Position numbers and translations under genes: made by a program
The notes under the pieces: model-generated
Seen by the model: only the letters and a program-made list of their open reading frames with translations
What the model was told of the DNA's origin: nothing
Database searches by the model: none
DNA from: Plazaster borealis
Taxonomy: Eukaryota > Echinodermata > Asteroidea > Forcipulatida > Labidiasteridae
Reading direction: 5' to 3'
Assembly (NCBI GenBank): GCA_021014325.1
Contig: CM037464.1
Location: 449,001 to 513,000, forward strand
Length of the DNA stretch: 64,000 nt
Shown here: piece after piece, positions 40,301-55,300 of the stretch
Position numbering within the stretch: the stretch's first letter is position 1
How the letters are laid out: each line of letters starts with the position of its first letter

Positions 40301-43300
40301 TGACCTGTTTGTAACCTCAACACTTTGAGCAAGTTGGTCTGCTCACCAAAGTTAACTCACCAAGCTCAATTTTTGTTGAGTCATGAATGGTTAAGATCAG
40401 TGTAGAAAACAGTAGGCCCTAATCGGTTAAACTATCAGTTAGCTTGATTTGATGGTTGGATTTACTGGTTATTGGCAGTTGCATCCATAGCTTATGGCCG
40501 TATCCGAATTGGCGGTTACAGCTACGGCTATGACTGTTGCTAAGGGTGTTCTAGGGATGTGATGTTCTATGCTTCAATGCATGATGATGCAAGAATCTAG
40601 CCATAGCCGTAGCTGTAGCCACCAATTCGGACACGGTCTAAGCAACAGAAGCTCTTCTTTATGAAAAGTTGGAGTACCCTCTCCTGAAGTTCCTTACGAT
40701 GTCTGATTTTTCTGTGATTTAATCCAATCTGGTGCACAATCTTGCTTCAAGACCCTCCTGTTATTGATATCCCATGATCCATCGTCACAAGAGGGCGTGC
40801 TCTCACCCTAGAGCGCTATCACAGGGTATCGGCAAGCGGTACTCGGGTCGAGATAGCTGTTTGTGGTTGATAGCGCCCTCTATCAGCGAGGGAAATAAAC
40901 AGGAGTAGCGCTTTCTTTTGGCGAGGGAAATAAGACAATAGAAGTGTCTTGAACCAAGACTAATTTCAGGGTTGATTTCAAGTTAAGCATTCCTTAGCTT
41001 CACAGTCGGACCTAATCTATGGTAGGCTGTTTTTGTTTGTTTGTTTGTCTGTTTGTTTTTGGGTTCAAAAGTTGACAAGAGAGAGAAAAAACCTCTACCT
41101 ACATAATAAAATTAATAAGGCTTTTCAGGATATTGTTATATTGTGTCTCACTCCTTAAATGTTAGCTTGCAACTAAAATGGTTTACAATTTGATCAACGT
41201 ATCAAAGCAACCATCACTAAGTATTGCCAACAAACTGCCCTAAGGTTGCATTTATCTGTAATCGGCCAAATTGATAACTTCTAGCTGGTACTGCTGGTTT
41301 TTAATGAGTAAGTCTCTAAGCGCATTTCATAGTGCCAGTAGGAGGGTTGGATATTGTACATGTATGTATTGTATATTGTTATGTTGGTTGTTTGGTACTT
41401 AGCCCAAGTCATGGGTTTTGTAGAATAACATAATGGGTTTTAAGCTTAAAGTTTAAAGGTAAAATTTAGGCCTATAACATTAAAAGTTTCAAACTTAATA
41501 AGAAGGATATGAAATTTTGCACGGTGGAAATACAGAAGGGTTTTTGGTATCACCATGTACATAAATCTTTCTAATGAGCTGTGGTGGTTCTGAAAAGAAC
41601 TGGTGGTGAATCAACATTTCAATCAGTTTGCTGTGAATGTCTTCAGGAGAAAGCTTGACTTGCATGTTGTATAAGTTCTGTGGATTGCTCTATGATGCAC
41701 GGAGGCAGGAAGTTAGAATAGGATGCTGTGGTGGGGATTAGCCCAAAACTGAAGCCTAAATTTGTAAATTAGAAAGAAGATAAATAAAACTAAAAACTAA
41801 ATCCTGTAAAGAGTTTTAACTTAAAGTTCACCTGTATACCTTTGGTAAAGTACCGGTATATCTACATCACGGTCTATTACAAATAATGAAGTTCTGTAAA
41901 CATTTTAAAACCTTAGCTCACCTGTACCTTTGCTAACATGATTGTTAACATATCCTAACCCTATCAGATACAAGAGATACATTAAAACAAAGCTATGAAA
42001 AGTTTTTTCTTTTCATCAAAAACTGTCTTTGAGAAAACACCAAAATATGTTCAAATTAATTTATGCACATTCTAAGTGGAATAAAAATCTAGCTTGTTTG
42101 TGTAACATTTTTGTTCTATCAAAGCAATTCCTATAACCATTGTGTTGCTTTTTTTTGTTTAAAATTTGAAAAATTTCCACCCGGTTTTGTTTATGGAATT
42201 TTATTTAAATCAAAAGGATAGAAGACGATGTATAGTTGTACCAAAAAGCAATGATGTTCCATCCCTTTAAATTGACCATTAAATGACATTTGCTGAGGTG
42301 AAACTATTTACCGCTTAGTGTGCAAATCAAAGGGTGCTCAGGGGAAGGCTTGCATGGCACCCTGGGTCGTAACTTATAAAAACCTTACCTCAGAAACCCA
42401 AGTTCATTGTCATACTTATTATTGGTATGCTATTAATATGTCAGCACATCAGACCTTCTTAAATACTCCACATACATGTAGGCCTATATACATTGTGCCA
42501 CATTTTTTTCTGGGTGGGGGGGAGGGGGTATAATCATTTTGAAACGGTTTAATTTGCAATAAAATACTTTTATTTGACTTAATTTTGATCTTGTCGATGT
42601 TCCATGTATGATACATAATTGTCGATGATATAAAAACAAATCATTGGATATTAAGGCTTACTTTTATCATATAGCTAATTACAAACCAGTAGGCTACTAT
42701 TTCGTCATAAGGAATAACTCTGCCTGAAATTATACCACAAGACAAACAAGGAAAAAAACAAAAACAAAAAAACCCCAAACAAACCAAAAACGATCCCCTC
42801 TTATTGAATGTGCACAAAAGCCTTGACAAAAGATGAACCAGTATAGCAGTTTTTTATCCAAATCTAACCACTGAATGTGATGAAGTATTCACAGTTTAGC
42901 TATGCAATGTGTTCATTGAAAACTGGAAACTTATAGGTTGGAATTATTGTTTTCATCCAAAAAATAACAAGAAGAAGAAAAAGAAGAAGAAGAAGAACAG
43001 GAATACAATTGTAATAAATAAATAAATAAATAATAATAATAAATAAATACAAATAAAATAAAAATATCGATGAGGCATCATACCTTTAGGAGAGAATAAA
43101 ACGTCTTTGTTTTTCATTCAAACATTAATTTTGTAGCAATTTTGAAGTTTACTGGTGTATATTTGTTTAAAGAAAGTGTTCCAGCTGGGAGATATATCTC
43201 AGACTTGAATCCTAATTTTGAAGTTTTCTCAGCTAGATGCTTCCATGTGGCCCAAGGCTCTACATCAGCCTGTGTTTATTGATGCTCAATCTGTGTGTTT

Positions 43301-46300
43301 GATATGATGTCAAAACATATCAGTTACTGCCTCCATAATTCATTGGGTGTTTGATGCAACCCAGAACCAGGGAGTGGTCTGTGTCGCTGGAAGGAAACTT
43401 GTCACTTATTGTTGTCAATTTTTCAACAAGATGAACCTTCTTAAAGGGAAACTTCATCATTTGAAACTGTTGTATTGTTTGATAAAACGTGGTTTTGTGG
43501 GGTAGGAATTAATATGAAATATTGTTCCACCGACCTGTTTACTTTTGTGCATCTTTGAATGCCGAGAATAATGAGAGCAAATGGTGATGATTTTAAGTTG
43601 TCAGACAGACCTTGTTGTATTAAAACTCACACGCTGTGGCCGACCATTGCTTCAAAATAATGCAAAATTGCAGTTTTTCTTTAAAATGAAACAACTTGTT
43701 AGATAGCCTACTTGTCATTGCCAGTGTTCAGAACCTTGTTGCCATCTTTGTCTAAAAGTTAGGGGGAAAGATGTCGGATTTGAGTCGTTGTCACTTCTTT
43801 TTTTAATCCCAGATAGGGAAAATGTCAGATTTAAAAATGTTGGATTTCAATATATTTCTCTCATATTTGTTTTGTTCTTTGAAGAGGGGTTGATATTTAG
43901 GACCAAGATGGATGGGCTGAATGATGGGGGAGGGGAAAGGGGGTATTAACCCTCTCAGGACTTCCCGTGCAGTGAAAATGATATGGCATATTTCGGTACA
44001 GTGCCAACGCTTTTATTTTCTACTACAAACTGACTTATAATCCACTCACGTTTTAAAATCCACAAAAGACAAGTTTTATTTTTGGGTGTCAATACCTCAT
44101 AGGTTGCCATGGATGAGACTGTGTTTTTGAAACTTCTTCAAAATCATCTGCTGCCACTGGTTCAAAATTTCAGTGTCATCTTCCCCAAGTTTCAAACATG
44201 AATTCCACTTATAAATCAGTTCACTGCTCATACAGGGCTCTCTTTTGTTGGCCAAGCACAATGAAATAACGTAACACATTGTCTTCTGAATTTGATCTCA
44301 GGTGTTCCACATAGCATACATTATCATCAAAGCAGCCAACTCCCCAAGACCAGGCAACTGGATCCTGGAGCGTTCTGTTGATGGCGTCAACTATGAACCA
44401 TGGCAGTACTACGCCTTCTCGGACTTGGAATGCCTACGAGCGTACGGGATTGCCCCGGCTGTTGGGATGCATCGCTTTGTTAGGGATGATGAAGTGATAT
44501 GTACGTCCTATTACTCACAGCTTGAACCATTGAGCAATGGAGAAATTCATACATCTATTGTTATGGGCCGGCCTAGTATACGGAAACCAAGTGAGACACT
44601 CATGGTAAGTAGGTCTTAAATTTGACACAGTTACCGGGAGACTGATCTTAAAACTTTACAGTGACATCTCTATTATTAGCTGTGGTGGTTCTTAAAAGAA
44701 CTGGTGGTGTACTAACTTGATTTTTGATCAGATGCTGACCATCAACTTCCTGAATTTATGTCTCATTTTACTTCTTATTTGTTTAAAGGTAGGCCAGTTC
44801 AATATTTTGCAGTGATTTGGGATTTATTGGTGCAATTCAGATGTTTTTCCATTTATCTGCATTCTTCATGGATTGATTTGGGGGATAAATCTTTATTTTT
44901 CTCTCAGAAATTTATGTCTGCAAGATTTGTGAGGCTACGTTTCCAACGAATACGAACATTACTCGGAGGTTTGATGTCAAATGGGAAGCATGGCTTCATT
45001 GATGAAAATGTATACAGACGGGTAAGACACATTACAATGTTGGCTAAGAAACTTAGGTAAATTACTTTTACCTTGAGAAATGCTTGTTTTTTATGTGTGT
45101 ATTTTACAATTGTTTTTACTTTTTTTTGGGGGGGGGGGGGCAGAGATAAAAGTTTCCTGCACTCATTTGAGAAATATAGTTTGGGAAAGTTTGTATCTTT
45201 TGTGGTAGGTCATGGTGATTTTCATTGAGTTGACAGCAATTGGCCAGTCAATTCTTCAAAATGCGTTTGTTCAAAAGGAAGGAAAAGTTTTAGAGATGAA
45301 CTTGCAAATAGAGATTTTGCATTTTTAGAGATGGCTTGCCAATGTATCAGGTTCTTTTTGCTTCTTTTAAGCATAAACAAATAAAAACAAACTAAGGGCT
45401 TCGCAGTTTTAGTAGTAAAATGGACATATTTAAAGATGCAAATGGATCATATTAAGTACAACTTTGAATTTCTTAGTTAGATATTTCTGAACACATTTTA
45501 TATAGAGATATTTTGATTCGACAATGCTGTCCTTGCTAGAGTCAGGTAGCATGTACTTGCTTATTGTCACCCATGGTGCCAAACCAGTTTGCGCTTGATT
45601 GCTCAAATTAGGGAGAGTCCGGAGTATGAATGGGGTGTATTTTTGGCATTTAGGAACACCCCAGTGGGCTAGCAATTGATTCAATTGCATAAAGACAACT
45701 TACCCATAAACAGATCAGGTCATTGAACCCAAAGTTAACTTGTAAGCAGTCCTAATGTCTGCTGGCCCTTGTAAAGGGTTATGGGGAAAAAAGCTTGCCG
45801 CCTCTAGTTCCCCGTTTTGTGTCAGTGGAGTGAAGTAGAACATCGAACACAAATTGGGGTGGTGGGACCTTATGCGTGTTTAAAGAACTGTAGATAGATT
45901 GTTGTTGGTTAGTTATTTGGTCACAAGTTTCAAATTAACGCTGTAGATGAAGCGAACAACGACATGGGTAAGGCCATAAATGTTTCAACAAGTTCGACCG
46001 GCTTGTTAAGATGACTGAGCTAGGGTTAGTTGCTGAAAAGGACTTGACACCTTTTGGAAAAAAAAGTAATAATGAGCAAGAATTTTTTTGGATAACAAAA
46101 TAAATTTGTTTGGACTGTCCAGGAAGTTCTTCGAGAGTGTCCTTGGCCTCTGTAGTAAATTACTGAGCAAAATGATTACAGTACAAAGTTAACAAAAATA
46201 ATGGAATGCCAAAATTCAAACTTGTAAATCTGGACTGACATACATAGAAAAAGTATACAGTCCAGAGAAATAAAGTGCTTTTTAAAATGAACATGATTTG

Positions 46301-49300
46301 GAAAACTTCTCAACATTTTCAAGTCAGAGTTTTAAGACCCCTCTTCCCAAACTACTCCTCCAAAATAGTGTTCTTTTTCTTCACTCCGAGGGCAGAGTAA
46401 ACATTTTCAAAAGAAGTGCAAATTTTATATCGATTCCCCTTGGTAGAAATCTCTGTTTTATTGTGAACATATTATAAGTGATGGAAAGCCCTAAACTTTC
46501 AGGTCACCATTGTTTCAAGTTGCCCACTAGAGTTTAAATATAAGTCAGTGGCTCATAAAAATAAAGAACACTTACAGAACAGCAGGTTTAAGTGCTTCTT
46601 TTGGTAAAAGTGTTCTATTTTTTAAACGCCTCCCCAGAACCCCCCCCCCCTACTCAACCCCTGGGTGCGCCACTGCAAGAGGCCACTCACTTATCTTTGA
46701 GTGGTACAATTTCTTTCCCCAGTATTTCTACTCCGTAAAGGACATCTCCATCGGAGGGCAGTGTATTTGCTTTGGCCATGCTAGAACCTGTATACAAGAT
46801 CCAGACGCCAGACCAGATCAACCGGTAAGTTTCTGAATCTTCCGAACCCTGCCAATCCTATCGGTCAGTCAGATCGTCACACGCGCATGTATCGGTCGCA
46901 CGCTCAGGCATTTTGTTGCTCCAAAGCTGTGTGTAACTTGTTGCATTGTTCAAAAGTGATTGGGAAAACACAAATTTATAATTTCCTTTATAGAGTTATT
47001 GACAGGAACTTGCAAGTATGTTTCCAACCCTCCCCTCTTAACAATAATTGAGTACATTGAAAGCACCCCTAATCTTCTCATGAGATTGTCCGGAAGTAGA
47101 GAGGGGTTGCACTTAGTCACACCCCCCCCCCCAATCCTTAAATCAAATCAAGCCTTGTCACCGATAATAATCACCCTTCATTGTTGAAATGTTTCCGGTG
47201 CTCTCAGCCCCCTCATTGTGTGTCCTTTATACCGAGTTATGAAATCATTGTACACTGATTTTAATGTTAACATTCACATGTGATTAGGTGTTGAAGTGTG
47301 TTTGTGAGCACAACACCTGTGGGGAGAGTTGTGATGAGTGCTGCCCGGGGTTCATACAGAAGCCTTGGCAACCTGGTAGCAGGGAAGAAGGAAACGAGTG
47401 TGAACGTGAGTAAAATTTCATATTTTGCTGAGACTGGAAGTGTTAGACTTTTTTGTATCAGGTCAGTGTGGAATAGACTGTCTCTGTGTCACTTAATGGG
47501 TGTAATTATAAGGAACAATATTATTTGGGGTTTTACTTTTATACTATTAATAATAATACATGTAATAGTATTAGTAGTGAACATTTATAATGCGCCACGT
47601 CTGTCATAAATGACTCTCCTGGCGCCGAATTATCAAACCAGCTGGAGCTTGTTAAGAATGATTTTATGAGACGAAACAACAGTGATACAACACCTTAAAG
47701 GGAAACAAGGTGAGTTGGCACATAAATATTGCTGCCAGCACCATGCCAGGCAAACCCATTCTCTTTATGATTAGTACACTGGGTTCTTTTTCTATGCATT
47801 AATTCACAACACACCCGACCTACAGCTTTTACCCAATCTGAAGGGCAAAGCAATGGTTCAGCACTGTACACTCAGTCCTGTCCGAGTCCTTCAGAAAAAT
47901 AATTAATAAACCTTTAATGAATGAATGAATGAATGAATGGAAAAGTACACAGTGCATTTCAAACATTGGTGTGAGGATAAACCCTCAATAATATCAGTAT
48001 GTTTTGATGTTGAAAAAAAGAGAGTATTTTCAAAGCTTTTGAAAAGACTATGATATCTGAGGGCCTTGTCACACAAAATTTAAGAAGAATTTGAAGTAAG
48101 TACTTATAGTTTTGTAACAATTTAAAACAACTTGAGAGAATCACACTTCAGTGTATTTCCCTGATTTTTCAGGTTATAAAAAAGCACCTTTTCCACAACT
48201 TGAAATTTAGAGGGAAAAGTTGAATTTCCTATCAGTTTTATGAGAATTTACCATGCACCTCTTAAAAATGTCAAAATCTCTTTCCAGCCTGCAATTGCCA
48301 CGGCCACTCTGACACCTGTTACTATGATGAGAGTGTTGCTATGGCCCATCAGAGTCTTGATATCCATGGTAACTATGAAGGAGGAGGTGTATGTGTGAAC
48401 TGTAGAGATAATACAGCTGGTCTGAACTGTGAAATGTGTCTTGATGGAACGTACAGACCTCTGGGAATCGAACCCAATGATCCACAACCATGTGTTTGTA
48501 AGTTTAAGTTTCCAACTTGAATTAATTTAATTTTTTATTTTTATTTTTCTATTTGTTATATATTTTGTGTTTTTTTGTTTTTTGGGGGGTCATTCTCTAA
48601 ATTGTTAGCTTTTCATTTCACTCTTTCTCCAGCCTTTTCACTGGCCCATATTTTAAGGTTTTTTCTCAACTTTCTTATGTTCATATGGCACTGTTAAATT
48701 GGAGTAATATAAACACTTAACATTCTAAAAAAAATCAATTTTGGAATGAACAAAGAAAAGTTTACAGGAGCGGGACTTGAACCTGTGACCTCTGGATTAA
48801 ACTACAAACTGAGCTATCTAGCCCTTACTTTGGTAGTCTCCCAGTTTGTCAATATCTTTGTTCGGGGGTGCCAGTCAGAAGCCATTAAACCTTTAACTGC
48901 TGTATAGCCAGGGATCACCCCCAATTTACGATACAACCTGGGAAGTGGCAGCAGAGGGATCACCTTAAGGGGATGCACATTTTTATTTCAAATATCAAGT
49001 AAAAAATTACAAGGGATTACATTTTTGATTAATGCAAATTTGTAAAACTGATGTTTTTTTCTCTGTAGCTTGTGACTGCAGCACCATCGGAACCAGACGA
49101 GATCCAAGTCAAAGGCTTCTTGTGTGTGCCAAGGATGAGAGCAAGATGTATGAGGGCTTGGTTAGTGTTTTCACAGTCTTTAACTTCATTCTGTTTATTT
49201 AAAATGCCACTTGAATTTTTTATATTTTTTATATTATTTTTTTTTTAACAAAGTTTTTGTGCTAAAATTATAACCTAAATACATTTATTTTAATTTTCTC

Positions 49301-52300
49301 CAAATTATTGTTTATCATTTTATTTGTTTGTTGATAATTGCATTGCATTCTTTTCCTTGTAGATTTTCTTTACACTGGTCAACGATTGAGATTTTTTTCA
49401 ATTTCTCAAACTGTTTAGTGTCGTCTCATTTCCATCACCAAAGTATGCTTAGTCATTTTATAGCCTTTTGTGATATAACTTCACATTTGTCTAACTCCTC
49501 ACCACTTGGTTATTCTCTGAATTTTGCCAAAGAATCCAGGTGATTGTTTCTGCAAGATGGGTTACGCAGGTCAGCGTTGTGACCAGTGTGCTAAGGGTTA
49601 CTTCGGCTATCCAAGATGTGAGCCCTGCCAGTGTAACCTGGCCGGCAGCCTTGACCCAGATGCATGTGAAGGTCCTTGTGTTTGTAAAGTAAGTACCCAT
49701 TGGCAATGATTTTAGTTAACAGTGGGAAACATTTCCCAGGGAATGACTTTGTCTGCAATTTATTTAGACTCAACATGCTGGGCACACTAGGTGCTAGTAT
49801 TAAGTAACAAATGATGATTGTTCAGTAGCAACTATACTATACTTATTTAGGATAAAGAAGGGAACTTGTTCGGAATTTTATATGTGTATTTGTATATTAG
49901 GAGAACGTGATAGGACCAAGTTGCGACCGATGTCAACTGGGATATTTTAACCTTAACGAGGACAATGAGAATGGATGCAGTAAATGTTTCTGTTTTGGGA
50001 TTACTACCATCTGTGAGAGTGTACCATGGGGCATAGTAAAGGTCAGTTTTTACTCAGTAATTCTAACACTAATTAGTCATATATTTATTTATTTATTTTT
50101 TATATATTTATTACTTGAACTGGAAACCACTGGACCCAATGGCTCTGGTTATTTCAAAATTCTGCGCTTACGGTCACCTTTCTTTGCTTACAGTGTCAAT
50201 ACAAAAGTTCACCACTAGCTGTGCAAGTGAAAAATGCTTAGTAATGTGAAATGTGCATGTGCAGAAAGACAATTTCTTTGACCAACTTGTGAAATTTGTG
50301 TTGATTTTACTTCTACCGCTAGCCTTGATTTGATTTTCACTTGATTTGATAGCAAGTGCCGCCATGAAAGTGGGCACTAAAGAACTGTTTTATAAGCAGA
50401 AATGTTGTTTAACATTTTTCGGTTGAGCAAAAATGAGCAGGATACCAGTCACCGGTGATACATGTGCAATGGTTTTTTGGCTGGTAACCTTTTACTGGTA
50501 TAAGCATAATTTTGTTGTGCTGAGCTTCATTTTGTGAAATAAAACTGGGCCCTAGTCTCACTGTTTTGATAAGTGAAAATTAAAGAAACATGTTTACAAA
50601 CAATTTAAAATACAGTTCTTTGCCCAGTTTATTGCCTTGGTGCCCCTTGAAATGTTCTAATACAAATCTATACTTTTCATTGAGGTGCCCTTTACTACGG
50701 AAATCTGCCTTGCCCCCCAAAAACAAAGTATTAGGTCTGAAAGTTTGTTTTCAAAAATGTTTGCATATCAATGAAATATAATTTTTAAAATAATTTTTCG
50801 ACACAACAGATCAAAGATATGAGTGGTTGGTTTGTAACAAACAGAGAGAATTCGGCTTACATTCATCCACACATCGCAGGACCTAACATGATTGGCATCA
50901 ATCATCAAGACGCTAAGAGACAACTCAAGGCTAAGAATTACTACTGGATGGCACCTCAAGCCTTCCTTGGTAATAAGGTATGTCTGGATCATCCTGTTGG
51001 GATCAAATTGGCTTTATGGTATCTTGCCTTGTCTTTCACCTCTGTGGACCATGGTTCGAATCCCAACTCAGACCAAAGCCTTGCTTGTGGATTGGGTTTT
51101 CAGTCCCTACCTGATGACTTTGGTTTTGCCTATTTGGGTTTGTCCTCCTACATCTAAAACTGAACATTCTTCATCATCTTCTCTACACAGCATCTTCAGG
51201 CCTATGGTGTTATAGTGCTAGTCGCTCCCTTAACCAGAAAGATTTAAAGGAAATAATTAAATAAAGTAATGCTGATGTCAAAGTCTTTTGTAACCATGTG
51301 TTTCTTATAAGGGCTAGACAGCTTAGACTATTCCAAGGTGATCATTTTGTCCCAGAAACAAAATCAGAGTCCAACTTTGTTCACACCACGCATTCCAGAC
51401 AAAATTGGGCCACCCAGCAGTTGGCCTGTCTTCCAATAGAACTAATTTAGCAGTGACTGGCAAGAATTATTGTAGATGGTTCAGGTTTTCTCTTCTATTT
51501 TGAGCTGGAATGTATAGAGTGATGATTGACAAAAAGGAAGGCAATACAGACTCTTTTATTAATCATAATACTATATGATTCATCCATGGTGTTAAGGCCT
51601 TAAAAAAAATGCAATTGATATAACCCATCCAACCCTAAAAATGTAGCCAACCCTAATTTTTCAAATTAATATTAGAAGGAAAAGAAATCAAAATTCCAGA
51701 AAAATACACCTTTGCATTAACATTACATAGACTAATCACAAATGTGTATTTATAGTGCCTCATGTGACCAACCCTTTTACAGAGATGCTGTCTTCATTGT
51801 ATTTTTTTTGTTTTTTCTTTCTTTCTCTTGTTCTTGGTTTTTTGATACTTTTTACTATTCATCTGTAATGCAATTTTATGCAATTTTTAATGTTTTCAGG
51901 CAGATCTTACTGTTGCAAATCATAAATAAATGAAAATGAAATTGTGCAGAACTGTTATGGGCTTTTTATGATTGATTGGAAAAACTTTAACCATTCCTCG
52001 ACATTCTCAAAAAAAAAAATTAAATTAGAAGTAATTTCATAGATTTAGGACTTTGTAACGATAAATACATGCAAGTCATGGTTAGATTTCACACTTGATA
52101 ATAATATTATTATTTGTACAATTTATGCATAATTTTTAACAGCTGACATCCTACGGTGGTCGTCTGCAATTCACCGTATCATATACAGATGAGCCTGGAC
52201 AACAAGCCGATCCAACCACAGATATTGATATCATTATGGAGGTAAGAAACTAAGACTATGGCTGAATCAATTGTTAAGGTCTTTTTATATACTTTTTTGT

Positions 52301-55300
52301 GTGGAAGTTGTTCAAAACATTTTTCAAACAGTGGTGATGGCTTCATTTTTTACTCTAACTGAGTCTTTCTCAAATGTTGAGAAATTCAATTGCTTTGACA
52401 CAAGTGTTTAGGAAAGGAATTGTTGAGGACAATCAAGTTGTAAACACATTGACCATTTACAAATTCTACCTTCAAACTTGGGGAAAATTGTGGAGTTCTC
52501 TATCACTTGAGTCCGATGTATATTGGGATGAATCAAACAATTAAAATTAAAATGTTTATCCTGTAAATTTCGACCCAATTTGTAGAGCATCAGATCAGGT
52601 ATTTCACTCTTAATTGCTTATTATGTTTTGCTAATAAATATTTTCTTGATGTGAAATTTTTGTGAATTAAGGGAAATGGCATCACCATCTACAAAAACTC
52701 CCTGGTTGTCATGCCGGATACCAAGGAAACCGTTATCATACCAATGACTGAACAGGATTGGCACCGACTGACCTCTAGCACTGACCTTGAGGATGGGTCA
52801 AGAGGTCGAGTAGCGATGCAAGATGACTTTATGTCTGTTTTGAGCGGGATGAGTAAGATGATGATTCGAGCTGTGTACAGTTCTCGTCTCGTTGAATCAA
52901 GGTGAGTCTCAAAGAGCAAAAATATTAATTCTCAATAATTCATATTTATATTCCACTTTAAAGGGTGTGTACATGTTAATAGGATTGAAAACATAAATGC
53001 TCACAGATTGGCATATAACTAAATGGTATAAAGATAGTCATGGTGGAAAACTTCCCTTGAAATGTTTGTGCTTGAAATGCTATAACTTTTGAGAAATGAG
53101 TAAAATAATTAGTTTTGATCTCGCAAGTCCAAAACCATAAAATCAGTAAGATTGTCATTGAAAAGTATGAAATACATAAGTCCACCCTTGTACTTTTTTA
53201 TTTTTCAAGGTCAAAATTTTGATGGAAAACATTTGTAATTTGTTTTATCTTGATTAGATTGAGTGACGTGTCTCTTGAAATTGCATCTGAGGCAGCTACC
53301 GACCCAGGTATCTTCACTAGCATTGAACAATGTCAGTGCCCAGCATCGTACGAAGGGCTTTCATGTGAGGTAAGAAGTTACAAATAGATGCAAATTCCCT
53401 CCTGAACAAGACTAGACTTCCCTCCTGAACAAGACTAGAAATGTCTCTTGATCAAGCCTAGAATTCCCTCTTGAACAAGACTAGAATTCCCTCGTGAACA
53501 AGACGAGAATTCCCTCTTGAACAAGACTAGAATAGAAATCCCTCCTGAACAAGACTAGAATTCCCTCCTGAACAAGACTAGAATTCCCTCTTGAACAAGA
53601 CTAGAAATCCCTCTTGATCAAGACTAGAATTCCCTCCTGAACAAGACTAGAATTCCCTCCTGAACAAGACTAGAATTCCCTCCTGAACAAGACTAGAATT
53701 CCCTCTTGAACAAGACTATAATTCCCTCTTGAACAAGACTAGAATTCCTTCCTGAACAAGACTAGAATTCCCTCCTGAACAAGACTAGAATTCCCTCCAG
53801 AACAAGAGTAGAATTCCCTCCTGAACAAGACTAGAATTCCCTCCTGAACAAGACTAGAATTCCCTCCTGAACAAGACTAGAATTCCCTCCTGAACAAGAC
53901 TAGAATTCCCTCCTGAATAAGACTAGAAACCACTGTCCGTAGATACCTCAAGGTTGGTAAGGTTAAAATAAATTGTTTTATTTTGTTTTATTGATATCAT
54001 TAAAAAAAAAATCACTGAGCTTTAATTTTCTCCCAAGAGATAAAGTATATCATTGTCTGAAATAGACAGCTCTCTCTATGAATATTTTTTGGCAATGTTA
54101 AATAGGGACTTTAGGGATAAATTCAGTTTTCTGATGCACCCATATTCCAATAGATAGAGTCCTTCTAAATTCTTTCTGTATTGAAAGTCAACTCTTTTTC
54201 CTGTTTAACCCCTAACTTTCTTTCTATCTTCCAACTCAACTTCTTTTTCTTTGTTGTAACTTGAAGACTTGTGTTGTTGGGCACCGTCGTGTAAACAATG
54301 TACTCATGAATGGTGTATGTGAGCCTTGCCAATGCAACAACCATGCTACAGAATGCAGCGATTTCACTGGAGAATGTTTTGTAAGTATTTCTTTTCTCAA
54401 TCATCAAATTTGTTCCTCCTATCAGGGTGTTTGAGGGTGAAGCCAGGCTTTCTGCCTGTTGTCACCCATACACTCTTGCTTTGCTGAAGTGTAGGACAAA
54501 TCGCCATTCCAACAGCTTTATTCCACATACTGCATCTCTTTAGAACTCCTTGCGTAGTGCATGTTCCCCTCCATCTTACAAACTAGACTGTTTTATTAAG
54601 TGGAATATCAATTCCTACATTCAGCTCCCCTGAGATATTTTCATCTTATATTGTCTTCTTTGTAACAAAGAGTTGCCTTTATCCTTGTTTTGGGCAAACT
54701 TGCATAAAAAAACCTAGTTTTAAAATAAAATATCCTAATGAAATGGCAATTACTAAATGCATAACAAAGTTTCCAAAGTTCACCTTTGTTCATGAACCCT
54801 CACATACTTTAAATATTCCCACCTGAGAGCTCATTAATGTCCACAAAACATACCAGAATGATTAACAAATGTAAACATTGACGGCAATAAAGTAATTAAA
54901 CTTATCACTAGTGCAGACTTTGTCAAAATGTGTTCCAATTGTCCCTATCATAACAATATTGAAAGGGATCGGGTTTTATCAGAGAGGGTTTACAAATCTG
55001 ACAGATTGTAGTGATAAGATTTGTCTTTACCGCAGACAAAGCAAAGAAAACGTGTCAATAAAGATTCTATCAATGTATGCTTCACAAAACATGTTGTCAC
55101 CTTCGGAAAAAAGAATAAGAGCTTTGCATCAACATTTTTGGCAGATGTGAAACAGATAATAAATGATTTATTTTGGACGAGTTACCTCATTTCTGTTATC
55201 TAGTTTTCAGTACACAGGTCATACAAACCAACCTAAGAAATCATCAATATTAGTAGTCATGTTTTCAGCAGTCAAGTGGGAATAAATGAAAAGAGAGAGA

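Larger units (their letters stand above)
39346..44301 (+). other. Laminin intron after exon A, right part
   Basis: Holds a family-1 hairpin element (40496-40638), a CpG-rich patch (40780-40935), a histone-like stem-loop motif on the - strand (41566-41601) and AAG/AATA microsatellites (42969-43065). No coding exon seen before the acceptor at 44301. Confidence 0.65.

Noticed and set aside
53393..53929. 23-bp direct repeats as a CRISPR array
   Set aside because: Units abut with no spacers, they vary internally, and the genome is animal. It is a minisatellite.
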